A stretch of 64,000 nucleotides of DNA from Brevundimonas naejangsanensis DSM 23858 (GTDB lineage: Bacteria > Pseudomonadota > Alphaproteobacteria > Caulobacterales > Caulobacteraceae): contig NZ_ATXN01000002.1 in the NCBI RefSeq assembly GCF_000421705.1, forward strand, positions 868,001-932,000, given 5' to 3'. Below, piece by piece: positions 1-7,846 of the stretch. The translations under genes were made by a program, and so were the position numbers. Numbering within the stretch: the stretch's first letter is position 1; every line of letters starts with the position of its first letter. Below the pieces are notes generated by a model. That model searched no databases. It was given only the letters and a program-made list of their open reading frames with translations, and was not told where the DNA came from.

Positions 1-95
1 GGGACGCCAAGCTGGCTGATGCGCTCGGCATCGCCGTCAACCTGCCGCAGGTGGTGGCCGACGCCCCGATCGACCCGGACGAAGTGACGCCTTAA
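1..95 (+). CDS. 3' end of an unidentified protein (partial)
   Basis: The window opens inside a reading frame that begins at base 3 and stops at TAA 93-95. About 30 residues are visible, ending in ...DAPIDPDEVTP. The tail is acidic and proline-containing and shows no motif I recognise. Only 12 bases separate its stop from the convergent rcdA stop. The rest of the gene lies outside the window, so no function is given. Confidence 0.5.
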   Translation, partial: DAKLADALGIAVNLPQVVADAPIDPDEVTP

Positions 96-107
96 GGCGC
101 CGCTACC

Positions 108-614
108 TTATCCGAAGGCGGCGCGCAGCATGTCCATCTGGTTCTGCACCGGATTGGCGGGCGCCGTCGCGGGCTCGACATACATCTGACGATCCAGATG
201 CAGTACGCGGTCGTACAGCTTTTCGGCCCGCACGGCGTATTCGATCAGGGCGATGGGTAGGTCGCCGCGACGCGGTTCCGTCTCCATGCGGCGATCGGCC
301 AGGCGATAGCGGGGATCGCCCGCCGCCTCGGCGCTCATGTCCTGTTCACGCACGGCGCGCTGGACCAAAAGCCACGAGGCGATCTGCATCAGCCGCGTGG
401 TCAGCTTCATGCTCTCCCCCGCATAGGACAGGGCTGCCGCCCGCGACAGCAGGCGTGAATCCTGGCGCCCGTCCCCGTCCAGATAGGCGGCGGTCTCCTC
501 GACCAGTTCCATGCCTTCGCGGAAGGTGCGCTCAAACAACTCAGAGCGCGCGAAATCCAGCACCTCGGCGCCCGACAGGCCTGCCCGGCTCAGATTAGCT
601 TCAATGGCGGTCAC
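108..614 (-). CDS. rcdA: Regulator of CtrA degradation RcdA (DUF1465)
   Basis: This 168-residue protein matches the DUF1465/RcdA family in length and sequence: an all-helical body (LFERTFREGMELVEETAAYL, then SMKLTTRLMQIASWLLVQRAV) and a disordered tail ending MDMLRAAFG. In Caulobacter, RcdA is an adaptor in the CpdR-RcdA-PopA hierarchy that delivers clients, including CtrA and TacA, to the ClpXP protease. The assignment rests on family resemblance read from the sequence; the function is family knowledge. It is transcribed towards the left edge and lies near a DUF1192 gene on the same strand. A TacA-like protein is encoded about 57 kb away in this window. Confidence 0.88.
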   Translation of the reverse strand: MTAIEANLSRAGLSGAEVLDFARSELFERTFREGMELVEETAAYLDGDGRQDSRLLSRAAALSYAGESMKLTTRLMQIASWLLVQRAVREQDMSAEAAGDPRYRLADRRMETEPRRGDLPIALIEYAVRAEKLYDRVLHLDRQMYVEPATAPANPVQNQMDMLRAAFG

Positions 615-719
615 AGGCGTCCATCCAAGAATTTCATGTATCCGCTGGCTGCAATCGTCATGCCACGGAAGTCGCCTCTGTGGCAGAGCGCCGTCGAAAC
701 CATCCCCAGTCGCCGTCGC

Positions 720-923
720 TCAGCGGAAGTTGAACAGCGCATCGGCGGCGCTGCGCTGCGACGACTTGCCGTCGATGGCGGCCCTGGAGCGCGCGATCTC
801 GGCCTCAAGGGCGGCGATCCGCTCCTGAAGCTCGTCCACCGCATAGAGGTCGAGGTCTTCGCGGCCGAGGGCGCTGAGGGCCTCGCCTCGCTGCGGCCGG
901 GGCTCCAGATCTTCAAAACTCAT
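720..923 (-). CDS. DUF1192 family small protein
   Basis: This protein of about 67 residues starts MSFEDLEPRP. The centre, DLYAVDELQERIAALEAEIARSRAAID, is the conserved helical heptad stretch of DUF1192, a small alphaproteobacterial family of unknown function. The ATG at 923 is chosen over an upstream one because an AAGGAGG ribosome site lies 5 bases before it. It is probably a coiled-coil cytosolic protein. It sits just upstream of rcdA on the same strand and divergent from the oxidoreductase gene; the 105 bases between it and rcdA hold no gene. Confidence 0.75.
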   Translation of the reverse strand: MSFEDLEPRPQRGEALSALGREDLDLYAVDELQERIAALEAEIARSRAAIDGKSSQRSAADALFNFR

Positions 924-1005
924 CCTCGCCTCCTTGGCCATCGCAGACACGAACCCCTATGTGAACGCCGCATTGAACAGGAATGCAAGCAAGGGAGGCT
1001 TCACC

Positions 1006-1977
1006 ATGCAGGCCATTGAGATCGAAAACGGACGCGGCCCCGCCGACGCCCTGCGCCTGACCACCCGCCCCCTGCCCGACCCGGCGCCCGGCGAGATCCG
1101 CATCCGTGTGCGTGCGGCCGGGGTCAACCGCCCGGACATCGTCCAGCGCGAGGGCCGCTATCCGCCTCCGCCGGGCGCTTCGGACATTCTGGGGCTGGAG
1201 GTTGCAGGAGAGGTCGAGGCCGTCGGCGAAGGCGTGACGCGTTGGGCGATCGGCGACCGGGTCTGCGCCCTGCTGGGCGGCGGCGGATATGCCGAATACG
1301 CCGTGGTCGACGCCCGCCACGCCCTGCCGATCCCCGACAGCCTCGACTTCGTGCAGGCCGCCGCCCTGCCTGAAACCGCCTTCACCGTCTTCGCCAACGT
1401 GTTCGAAGGCGGCGGGCTGAAGGCAGGCAAGACCCTGCTGCTCCACGGCGCGACCAGCGGTATCGGCGTCATGGCCATTCAAATGGCCAAGGCGGCGGGC
1501 GCCCGCATCATCGCCACCTCGCGCGGGGCCGCCAAGGCCGAGGCCGCCCGCGCCTTGGGCGCCGACGTCAGTCTCGATGCGACGGCGCAGGACCTGGCGG
1601 TCGCCATTCAGGAAGAGGGCGGCGCTGACGTGGTCCTGGACATGGTCGGGGCCGCCTATGCCGAACTGAACCTCAACGCCCTGAAGCCCGGCGGACGCTG
1701 GGTGGTGATCGCCACCCTCACCGGCGCCAAGGCCGAGGTCGATCTGATGCGGATCATGCTGAAGCGGATCGTGCTGACCGGCTCGACCCTGCGCAGCCGC
1801 CCCGCCGATGAAAAGGCCCGGCTGGCCGCCGTCGTCGAGGCGACCGTCTGGCCGTGGGTCGCATCCGGCGCCGTCAAGGCGCAGGTCGAGGCGACATTCC
1901 CCCTGGCCGAGGCCGCCGCCGCCCACGCCCGCCTGGAAGCGGGCGCCCACGTCGGCAAAGTCGTGCTGCTGCCCTGA
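1006..1977 (+). CDS. NAD(P)H:quinone oxidoreductase, zinc-free MDR (PIG3/TIGR02824 type)
   Basis: This is a 323-residue cytosolic medium-chain dehydrogenase/reductase. The N-terminal GroES-like domain carries GVNRPDIVQREGRYP and GGYAEYAVV. The Rossmann part begins near residue 140 with LLHGATSGIGVMAIQMAKAAGA, the quinone-reductase form of the NADPH-binding loop, and the protein ends HVGKVVLLP. No structural-zinc cysteine cluster is seen, as expected for the quinone reductase branch. The family reduces quinones or enones with NADPH. The start is the ATG at 1006, 8 bases behind AAGGGAGG; an upstream in-frame ATG at 934 overlaps the divergent DUF1192 gene and is rejected. Confidence 0.85.
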   Translation: MQAIEIENGRGPADALRLTTRPLPDPAPGEIRIRVRAAGVNRPDIVQREGRYPPPPGASDILGLEVAGEVEAVGEGVTRWAIGDRVCALLGGGGYAEYAVVDARHALPIPDSLDFVQAAALPETAFTVFANVFEGGGLKAGKTLLLHGATSGIGVMAIQMAKAAGARIIATSRGAAKAEAARALGADVSLDATAQDLAVAIQEEGGADVVLDMVGAAYAELNLNALKPGGRWVVIATLTGAKAEVDLMRIMLKRIVLTGSTLRSRPADEKARLAAVVEATVWPWVASGAVKAQVEATFPLAEAAAAHARLEAGAHVGKVVLLP

Positions 1978-1986
1978 TCAAGGAAA

Positions 1987-2014
1987 AGGGCGGGAAGCCG
2001 AAGCTTCCCGCCCT
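1987..2014. terminator. Bidirectional hairpin terminator between convergent genes
   Basis: A perfect 11-bp stem, AGGGCGGGAAG at 1987-1997 pairing with 2004-2014, closes a 6-base loop. It lies between the stop of the oxidoreductase (1977) and the stop of the convergent crystallin-like gene (2038). An A-run precedes it, which gives a U-run for the minus strand. Confidence 0.7.
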
Positions 2015-2037
2015 ATCCGTCAAGCCGTCGCTACAGC

Positions 2038-2682
2038 TTACCAGCGACCGCCGCTGCGGGCCGGACGCAGGGACGAGATCTTGTCGTTCAGGCCCGTATT
2101 GCGCAGGTCGCGGATATCGCCGCGCACGACCTCGCAGCGCCCGCGATAGTTGGCGTCTTCGCAGACTTCCCAGCTTCCACGCGACAGGCGGATCGAGCTG
2201 ATCGCGTCGTTCATGCCCAGGTTGCGCAGGTTCGGAACCTCGTCACGGAAGCTCATCGACTGGCCGCGATAATTGGCGTCGCGATAGACAGTGATCGAGG
2301 ACTGGTTCCAGCCGCCGCCCTGACCGGGCCGATTGTTGTCCCAGCCGACGCCGGGACGGTTCGGCCGATTGGGACGGCCGGGGCGGTTGTCTTCATAGTC
2401 GCCGCGATGGTTGTAGCAGACCAGCAAGCCGTTATCGTTGCCGATGTCGCTGCTGGAGCACCGCGCCAACTCGATCGAGGTCTCGCGCACATTGCCGTTG
2501 CGGTCGCGACAATCCGCGTACAGCCGGCCCTGATTCACATAGGAGCCGGTGCAGCTCTGCGCATAGGAGCCGCGCGGCGCGCCACGGGCCTGAACCTGCG
2601 CTTCAGCCGTCCCGACGTTGACGACGGAGAAGCCGCCCGCCGCCATGACCAAACCTGCCGCTGCAACCACGAACTTCTTCAT
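2038..2682 (-). CDS. Secreted CVNH (cyanovirin-N-like) plus beta/gamma-crystallin protein
   Basis: This 214-residue exported protein has a Sec signal peptide at residues 1-28 (cut after TAEA). Residues about 38-90 (SYAQSCTGSYV...LYADCRDRNGN...GLLVC) look like a CVNH lectin fold with its paired cysteines. A Pro/Gly/Asn-rich linker covers about 92-125. Two Greek-key crystallin motifs follow: ITVYRDANYRGQSMSF and WEVCEDANYRGRCEVV, each closed by a DxISSxR strand. CVNH domains bind glycans and microbial beta/gamma-crystallins often bind calcium, so a periplasmic or secreted glycan-binding role is inferred. It stands alone, with its own promoter region at 2683-2892. Confidence 0.75.
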   Translation of the reverse strand: MKKFVVAAAGLVMAAGGFSVVNVGTAEAQVQARGAPRGSYAQSCTGSYVNQGRLYADCRDRNGNVRETSIELARCSSSDIGNDNGLLVCYNHRGDYEDNRPGRPNRPNRPGVGWDNNRPGQGGGWNQSSITVYRDANYRGQSMSFRDEVPNLRNLGMNDAISSIRLSRGSWEVCEDANYRGRCEVVRGDIRDLRNTGLNDKISSLRPARSGGRW

Positions 2683-2892
2683 GACACGGTCTCCTTAGAG
2701 GTCTCTTCCGGCGCACAACGCGCCCTGGCCCTGAATGTTCATCATCACAGATGAACCTTTGCTGTATGGCGACGACAGACGACGTTTTCATTTCGGCCGA
2801 AATCACCTATAAAGGGTCTCTCGCGCCCGGCCGAAAAGGTCGGGCGCCGTTGATTCAAACGCCCGTTTTTCGGGCCGCAACCGCCGGGATCC

Positions 2893-3564
2893 ATGCCCAT
2901 GACCGACATCCTGATGCCCAAGGCCACCGCGGTCTGGCTAGTGGACAACACCTCGCTCTCGTTCGAGCAGATCGCCGACTTCTGCGGCCTGCACCCGCTG
3001 GAGGTGCGCGGCATCGCCGATGGCGACGTGGCGCGCGACATTCGCGGCGCCGACCCCATCGTCAACGGCCAACTGACCCGCGAAGAGCTGGACAAGGCCC
3101 AGAACGATGAAAACTACCGCATGAAGGCCGTGGTCAGCCGCCACGCCGAACTGCTGAAGCCCGCCAAGTCAGGTCCGAAGTACACGCCTGTGTCGCGCCG
3201 TCAGGACCGTCCGGACGCCATCATGTGGTTCGTCCGCAACCACCCCGAAGTGACCGACGCCCAGATCGCCAAGCTGCTTGGGACGACCAAGGCCACGATC
3301 GAGAGCGTGCGCAACCGCACCCACTGGAACTCGGCCAATATCAAGCCGGTCGACCCTGTGACGCTGGGCCTGACCGGTCAGCTGCAACTGGACGAAGTGG
3401 TCCGCAAGGCTGCTGACAAGAAGGCCAAGGACGACGCCAAGAACGGCGTCCTGCAACCCATCGAGGCCGAACCCGAACCGGAAGCCGCCGTCGAAGACGC
3501 CGAAGAAGAATATGGCATGGGCGCCGAGCCCACTGCCGAATCGGTGTTCGGCCCGCGCGACTGA
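2893..3564 (+). CDS. trcR: Cell-cycle transcriptional regulator TrcR (DUF1013)
   Basis: This 223-residue protein has the DUF1013 signature near its start: LMPKATAVWLVDNTSLSFEQ and IADFCGLHPLEVRGIADG. A second helix-turn-helix-like part, DAQIAKLLGTTKATIESVRNRTHW, lies near residues 128-151. The last 45 residues are acidic and low in complexity. The family is restricted to alphaproteobacteria and includes TrcR, reported as a transcription factor acting with RNA polymerase in cell-cycle control. GTG/ATG choices at the N-terminus differ by two codons only; MTDILMPKA at 2899 is the alternative. It is a monocistronic gene closed by a strong terminator. Confidence 0.85.
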   Translation: MPMTDILMPKATAVWLVDNTSLSFEQIADFCGLHPLEVRGIADGDVARDIRGADPIVNGQLTREELDKAQNDENYRMKAVVSRHAELLKPAKSGPKYTPVSRRQDRPDAIMWFVRNHPEVTDAQIAKLLGTTKATIESVRNRTHWNSANIKPVDPVTLGLTGQLQLDEVVRKAADKKAKDDAKNGVLQPIEAEPEPEAAVEDAEEEYGMGAEPTAESVFGPRD

Positions 3565-3591
3565 TCCCTTCGATCCGCCGAACGATACAAA

Positions 3592-3623
3592 ACGGCCCCG
3601 GAAGAGCGATCTTCCGGGGCCGT
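3592..3623. terminator. Rho-independent terminator after trcR
   Basis: A stem of about 14 bp (3592-3605 with 3610-3623) closes a 4-base GCGA loop and is followed by CGTCATTTT. It is preceded by an A-rich stretch, so it can also stop the convergent YdcH gene. Confidence 0.8.
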
Positions 3624-3648
3624 CGTCATTTTCAGATGGGAAGCGGCG

Positions 3649-3822
3649 TCAGTGGGCGCGGGCTTCCAGACTGTTGATCTCTTCCTTAAGTCGCAGCTTT
3701 CGCTGCTTCATCTCCCTGAGGTGTATCGGGTCCGCGGAGGGGCGGCGCATCTCCTGCTGGATGGTGTCATCCAGCGACCGATGCCGATTACCCAGTTCGC
3801 GAATACGAGCCTCGATGGTCAT
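3649..3822 (-). CDS. YdcH family (DUF465) small protein
   Basis: This 57-residue protein reads MTIEARIRELGNRHRSLDDT and then HLREMKQRKLRLKEEINSLE, the two-helix coiled-coil hairpin of DUF465/YdcH. Its function is unknown. The start at 3822 is preferred because GGAGG sits 8 bases upstream; longer readings to 3888 would run into the ubiX leader. It is divergent from ubiX, and a second YdcH-type gene (5058-5285) lies on the far side of the ubiX pair. Confidence 0.8.
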   Translation of the reverse strand: MTIEARIRELGNRHRSLDDTIQQEMRRPSADPIHLREMKQRKLRLKEEINSLEARAH

Positions 3823-3936
3823 GGCTTGCGCCTCCATGTGTAAGGGACCACTACACTGAACGCCCGGTTCGGCGGGGTGTGGAATCACATTGCAGTGACC
3901 CTCGCCGCTCCGGACACGGACAGGTTGGAGGCGAAT

Positions 3937-4554
3937 TTGGCCGATGTTGTGAACTCGACCGTTCGGGCGCCGACGCCCTCTCGGCTAGTCGTTGGAATCT
4001 CTGGCGCTTCCGGCGTCATCTATGGCGCGCGCGTGCTGGACGCCCTTCGCGAACTGGGCGTCGAGAGCCATCTGGTCGTCACCCGCGCCGCCCTGCTCAC
4101 ATTGTCGCAGGAGACGGATCTCACCCCCGACGAACTGACGGCCAAGGCCGATGTGGTTCATCGGCTGAACGACGTGGGAGCGACCATCTCATCCGGTTCC
4201 TTCCGCACCCTGGGCATGATCGTCGCGCCCTGTTCTGTGCGGACGATGAGCGAGATCGCCACTGGCGTCACCTCGACACTGCTGACCCGCGCCGCCGATG
4301 TGACATTGAAGGAGCGCCGTCCGCTGGTGCTGATGGTGCGCGAGACGCCGCTGCATCTGGGTCACCTGCGCACCATGACGGCCCTTGCCGAGATGGGCGC
4401 CGTCATCGCCCCGCCCCTGCCCGCCTTCTACGCCCGGCCGGAAAGTCTGGAGCAGATGATCGATCAGTCGGTCGGCCGGGCGCTGGACGTCTTTGGTCTG
4501 GACTGGGCGCCGGTGCGCCGCTGGGAAGGGCTGAAGGGCGGGGTCGAGGCATGA
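3937..4554 (+). CDS. ubiX: UbiX flavin prenyltransferase
   Basis: UbiX joins dimethylallyl phosphate to FMN, making the prenyl-FMN cofactor used by UbiD-type decarboxylases in ubiquinone synthesis. The sequence shows the family start LVVGISGASGVIYGARVLDAL, the central FRTLGMIVAPCSVRTMSEIATG and the C-terminal RPLVLMVRETPLHLGHLRTM. The start is set at TTG 3937 because GGAGG (3927-3931) lies 5 bases ahead and the resulting 205 residues fit the family. The GTG at 3877 is the longer alternative. Its TGA overlaps the ATG of the next gene (ATGA), so the two are translationally coupled. Confidence 0.9.
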   Translation: MADVVNSTVRAPTPSRLVVGISGASGVIYGARVLDALRELGVESHLVVTRAALLTLSQETDLTPDELTAKADVVHRLNDVGATISSGSFRTLGMIVAPCSVRTMSEIATGVTSTLLTRAADVTLKERRPLVLMVRETPLHLGHLRTMTALAEMGAVIAPPLPAFYARPESLEQMIDQSVGRALDVFGLDWAPVRRWEGLKGGVEA

Positions 4555-5021
4555 GCGACGACCTGTGGACCTGGGCCTGCGCCGCCTATGCCGCGCCGGG
4601 CGTGAGCGAGGCCTGCCTGTCGCTGCAGGACTATCACGAACAGAACGTGCCCCTGCTGCTGTGGGCGGCCTGGACCGCAGCCACCGGCCGTCTTCCGGAC
4701 GAAGAGACGATCGAGGCGGCCTGCGACACGGCGCGCGCCTGGCAGACGACGACCATCGCGCCGCTGCGCGCGGTGCGGCGCACGCTCAAGACGCCTGTTC
4801 CGGACCTCGAAACCGAAGCCCGTCTGGCGGTGCGCGAGCAGGTGAAGGCCGCCGAACTGGCCGCCGAGCGGCATCTGCTGGAAGGGCTTCAGGCGCTATC
4901 TCCCGCCGCCCCAGGCGCCCCGCGCCCGGCCGTCGACGCGATGGCCGAGGCCGCGCGGCTATGGGACAGGGTCGTGCCACGGCCGGGGCTTAGAACCCTA
5001 GCCGACCTGTTTCCGACCTGA
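4551..5021 (+). CDS. TIGR02444 family protein (DUF2390)
   Basis: This 156-residue cytosolic, largely helical protein starts MSDDLWTWACAAYAAPGVSEA. It contains NVPLLLWAAWTA and, later, ARAWQTTTIAPLRAVRRTLK, the recognisable core of the TIGR02444 family, whose function is unknown. It starts within the ubiX stop codon (ATGA overlap). The coupling to ubiX is clear here; a functional link is inference only. A second frame opening at 3879 is a shadow of ubiX and not the real start. Confidence 0.8.
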   Translation: MSDDLWTWACAAYAAPGVSEACLSLQDYHEQNVPLLLWAAWTAATGRLPDEETIEAACDTARAWQTTTIAPLRAVRRTLKTPVPDLETEARLAVREQVKAAELAAERHLLEGLQALSPAAPGAPRPAVDAMAEAARLWDRVVPRPGLRTLADLFPT

Positions 5022-5057
5022 CCCTGGCTCAGCTATAATCGCCCGGTCCGGGGCCTG

Positions 5058-5285
5058 ATGATGAACGACGACGAACCTTACCTGTCCGAAGAAGACGAGG
5101 CGCTGCGCGCCGAGCTGACCTGCCTGCTGCAGGAGCACGCCGACCTGGACGCCTCGATCGTGGCGTTGGGCCATATGCCTGCGCCCGATCAGCTGATGAT
5201 CGCCCGACTCAAGCGCAAGAAGCTGGCTCTGCGCGATGACATCGTGAAGCTGCAAGACCGCATCCTGCCTGACATCATCGCCTGA
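5058..5285 (+). CDS. YdcH family (DUF465) small protein
   Basis: This 75-residue protein has an acidic N-terminus (MMNDDEPYLSEEDEAL), then ELTCLLQEHADLDASIVALG and IARLKRKKLALRDDIVKLQDR, the YdcH/DUF465 coiled-coil hairpin. It follows the TIGR02444 gene by 36 bases on the same strand and is probably the last gene of the ubiX unit. Function is unknown. It is a diverged paralogue of the gene at 3649-3822. Confidence 0.8.
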   Translation: MMNDDEPYLSEEDEALRAELTCLLQEHADLDASIVALGHMPAPDQLMIARLKRKKLALRDDIVKLQDRILPDIIA

Positions 5286-5293
5286 TAATTTCC

Positions 5294-5342
5294 GGGCCTG
5301 GCAGCTTCCCTCTCCCGGCGAGAGAGGGAAGCTGCCAGGCCC
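5294..5342. terminator. Long perfect hairpin between convergent genes
   Basis: A 21-bp perfect stem, 5294-5314 with 5322-5342, closes a 7-base loop between the YdcH gene and the convergent Lrp gene. The inner part, CCCTCTC/GAGAGGG, resembles other palindromes in this window. It has no clear U-run, so it may act as a processing or REP-type element as much as a terminator. Confidence 0.65.
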
Positions 5343-5349
5343 GCACGCG

Positions 5350-5823
5350 CTACAGCGGCAGGACCGAGGTGTCCTTGACTTCTTCCATCACCGCATAGGT
5401 GCGTGTTTCGCGCACGCCCGGCATGGTGATCAGGGTGTCGGCCAGGAAGACGCGATAGGCGGCCATGTCTTTCATCCGCACCTTGACCAGATAGTCAAAG
5501 CCGCCGGCGACCATGTGGCACTCCAGCACCTCCGGCGAGCGCCGGATGCGGTCTGCAAACTGGTCGAAAATGTCCGAGGTCGTGCGATCCAGCAGCACCT
5601 CGATGAAGATCAGCAGTTCCCGCTCGGCGAACTTCGGATCAATCAGCGCCGTATAGCCGACGATCACGCCCCGCTCCCGCAGGCGGCGCACCCGTTCAAA
5701 GCACGATGACGCCGACATGTTGCAGGCGGACGCCAAGTCCTGATTGGTGATGCGCCCATCCTGCTGCAACACCCTCAGGATTCGGCGATCCGCGTCATCC
5801 AACTTGTAATCCGCTGTGTTCAT
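5350..5823 (-). CDS. Lrp/AsnC family transcriptional regulator
   Basis: This is a 157-residue regulator. An N-terminal winged helix-turn-helix (LDDADRRILRVLQQDGRITNQDLAS, then SASSCFERVRRLRERGVI) is followed by an Lrp ligand-binding RAM domain (HMVAGGFDYLVKVRMKDMAAY, LPGVRETRTYAVMEEVK-like end). Such proteins sense amino acids and bind DNA as octamers. The start is ATG 5823, with AAGGGGGAG 6 bases ahead. It lies beside a peptide-use cluster (5966-14342), so regulation of amino-acid or peptide genes is a reasonable inference; the sequence does not show its targets. Confidence 0.88.
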   Translation of the reverse strand: MNTADYKLDDADRRILRVLQQDGRITNQDLASACNMSASSCFERVRRLRERGVIVGYTALIDPKFAERELLIFIEVLLDRTTSDIFDQFADRIRRSPEVLECHMVAGGFDYLVKVRMKDMAAYRVFLADTLITMPGVRETRTYAVMEEVKDTSVLPL

Positions 5824-5965
5824 GCGCGGCTCCCCCTTACGCATCTACCCTACTCCAACTTTGTCAAACCGCCTGCTGATCCGCAATGGATCAGCAGGCG
5901 GTGGAGACCAACGACCTGGGAGAAAATCGTCGGCCAGAAAGATCGCCTGTCAGAAAAACGGCCGC

Positions 5966-7756
5966 CTATTCGGCGCGGCGCGTCCCCGCTGCCTGTTTGC
6001 TCTGCGCGATAAAGGCCTCCATTTCGGCGGTCATGGCCGGAATGGTGGCGACGCCCAGAGCCAGCAGATGGTCGTGGAAGGCCCTGATATCGAAGTCGGC
6101 GCCCAGCTCGGCCTCAGCCTTGCGACGCAGGCGGACGATTTCAATCTCGCCCAGCTTGTAGGCCAGGGCCTGCCCGGGCCAGGTGATGTAGCGGTCGATC
6201 TCGGTGCCGACCTCATGATCCGACAGGGCCGTATTTTCGCTCAGGAAGGCGACGGCCTGATCGCGGGTCCAGCCCTTGGAGTGGACGCCAGTGTCGATCA
6301 CCAGACGGGCCGCGCGCCACATCTCATAGTTCAGACGCCCGAAATCCTCATAGGCGTCTTCATAAATGCCCATCTCGACGGCCAGTTTTTCCGTGTAGAG
6401 CGCCCAGCCCTCCCCGAAGGCGGAGATCCCCGCCTGCGCGCGCCATTCCGGCAGGGCGGCGTGCTCGCGACGCAGCACGCCGTGCCAAGCGTGACCGGGG
6501 TTGCACTCATGCACCGTCAGCGCAGGGATGTTGTATCGCGGACGCGACGGCAGGTCATAGGTGTTCAACAAGCACGCCCCGTTGCCGCCGCGTCCCGCCG
6601 TATAGAAGGGCGCGATGGCCGGCGGCACCGGAACCAGGCTGAAGGTGTCGCGCGGCTTCAGGTTGAAATACTGCCCCATCTTACCGTCGACCTTCTTGAT
6701 CACCCAGGCGCCGTGCCAGAGCAGATGCTCGGGCTTGTCGTACTGGAACTGGCGATCGGTCTTCAGGAAGGTGAGGAAGTCGGCGAAGCTGCCCGTCCAT
6801 CCAGTGCTGCGCATGACCGCTTCCATTTCGGCGCGGACGCGGGCCACCTCGGCGCGGCCGATCTGGTGAATCTGATCCGGCGTCAGGTTGACGCTCGTGT
6901 ATTGACGGATCTGCGTCTGATAGAAGTCGTCGCCGTCCGGCAGGCGGTTGGCGCCCAGGGTGTCGCGCGCGCCTGGCACATACTCATCGCGGATGAAGCT
7001 GAGCAGGGTGCGATGCGCAGGCACGACCTGCTGTTGGATCACCTGAACAGCCTCGGCGCGCAGGCGCTGTTTGTCTGCCTCCGGAATCGTCGACGGCATG
7101 TCGATGAAGGGCTTGTAGATCGGGTTGGCCTGCGGATCCGTCGGCTCGGTCACCGCCAGGATGGAGACGTCTCGTCCGACCAGAGAAGCCTTGGGCTGGG
7201 TGAAGCCGCGCGCCAGTCCGGCGCGCATATTGGCGATCTGCTGGTCGAAATAGCGCGGCGTATCGCGCAGTTGGGACAGGTAGCGGTCATAGTCCTCCAC
7301 CGAGGTGAAGGTCTGGTTCGCCATGCCCGAAATCGACGACCAGAACGAGCTGTCCGAGTTGAAGGGCATTTCATACAGGCGATGACGGCCGTCATCGACG
7401 AAGTTGTCGATCTGGTGCTTGTAGACGGCGTAGTTGGTGCGCTCGGACGGCGACAGCTGGTCCGGCGAAATGGCGTTCAGGCGGCGCTGGATCTCGGTCC
7501 AATAGGCCAGGCGGCGCTGCTGGGTGGCGACGCTGACGTCCGGCAGATGGGTCGGCTTGGACGCTCGCGAAGGAATCTCGTTCCGGCGCCAGGCGTATTC
7601 TTCGTCGGCGATAGCGCGGAACTGGGCGTCAACGGCGCTGGCCGTCGTCGCCATGGCCGTGGCAGGCGCCGAGGCCGACGCAGCCGGCGGCAGGGCGGCG
7701 AAAGCCAGCACGCCGGCGGCGACGGCGATGGCGCTGTATGCGGTCAGGGTCTTCAT
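5966..7756 (-). CDS. Secreted DUF885 family metallopeptidase-like protein
   Basis: This protein of about 596 residues has a Sec signal peptide (MKTLTAYSAIAVAAGVLAFA...). The C-terminal half holds the DUF885 core: ALTVHECNPGHAWHGV with an HExxxxH-like motif, and GEGWALYTEKLA, which supplies the downstream acidic residue. Other members have been proposed as zinc peptidases; cleavage of peptides in the periplasm is inferred. The start at 7756 has GGGGGAG 6 bases upstream. It follows the TonB receptor gene on the same strand, separated by a terminator, and belongs in context with an amidohydrolase and an amino-acid permease. Confidence 0.82.
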   Translation of the reverse strand: MKTLTAYSAIAVAAGVLAFAALPPAASASAPATAMATTASAVDAQFRAIADEEYAWRRNEIPSRASKPTHLPDVSVATQQRRLAYWTEIQRRLNAISPDQLSPSERTNYAVYKHQIDNFVDDGRHRLYEMPFNSDSSFWSSISGMANQTFTSVEDYDRYLSQLRDTPRYFDQQIANMRAGLARGFTQPKASLVGRDVSILAVTEPTDPQANPIYKPFIDMPSTIPEADKQRLRAEAVQVIQQQVVPAHRTLLSFIRDEYVPGARDTLGANRLPDGDDFYQTQIRQYTSVNLTPDQIHQIGRAEVARVRAEMEAVMRSTGWTGSFADFLTFLKTDRQFQYDKPEHLLWHGAWVIKKVDGKMGQYFNLKPRDTFSLVPVPPAIAPFYTAGRGGNGACLLNTYDLPSRPRYNIPALTVHECNPGHAWHGVLRREHAALPEWRAQAGISAFGEGWALYTEKLAVEMGIYEDAYEDFGRLNYEMWRAARLVIDTGVHSKGWTRDQAVAFLSENTALSDHEVGTEIDRYITWPGQALAYKLGEIEIVRLRRKAEAELGADFDIRAFHDHLLALGVATIPAMTAEMEAFIAQSKQAAGTRRAE

Positions 7757-7807
7757 CAGTTTCTCCCCCATAGTCATGCGGACGCCCGCTTAGGCCGCCC
7801 CGTGTGA

Positions 7808-7833
7808 AAAGCCGCCCGTCGCCGGGCGGCTTT
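7808..7833 (-). terminator. Terminator after the TonB-dependent receptor
   Basis: A perfect 11-bp GC-rich stem (7808-7818 with 7823-7833) with a TCGC loop ends in TTT on either strand. It lies 14 bases past the receptor stop codon. Confidence 0.8.
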
Positions 7834-7846
7834 CCCTGTTTGCGGA

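Noticed and set aside
5816-7807. 663-residue plus-strand open frame
   Set aside because: It lies antisense to the DUF885 gene, is Arg/Gln/His/Gly-rich and has no ribosome site or domain; it is a GC-skew shadow.
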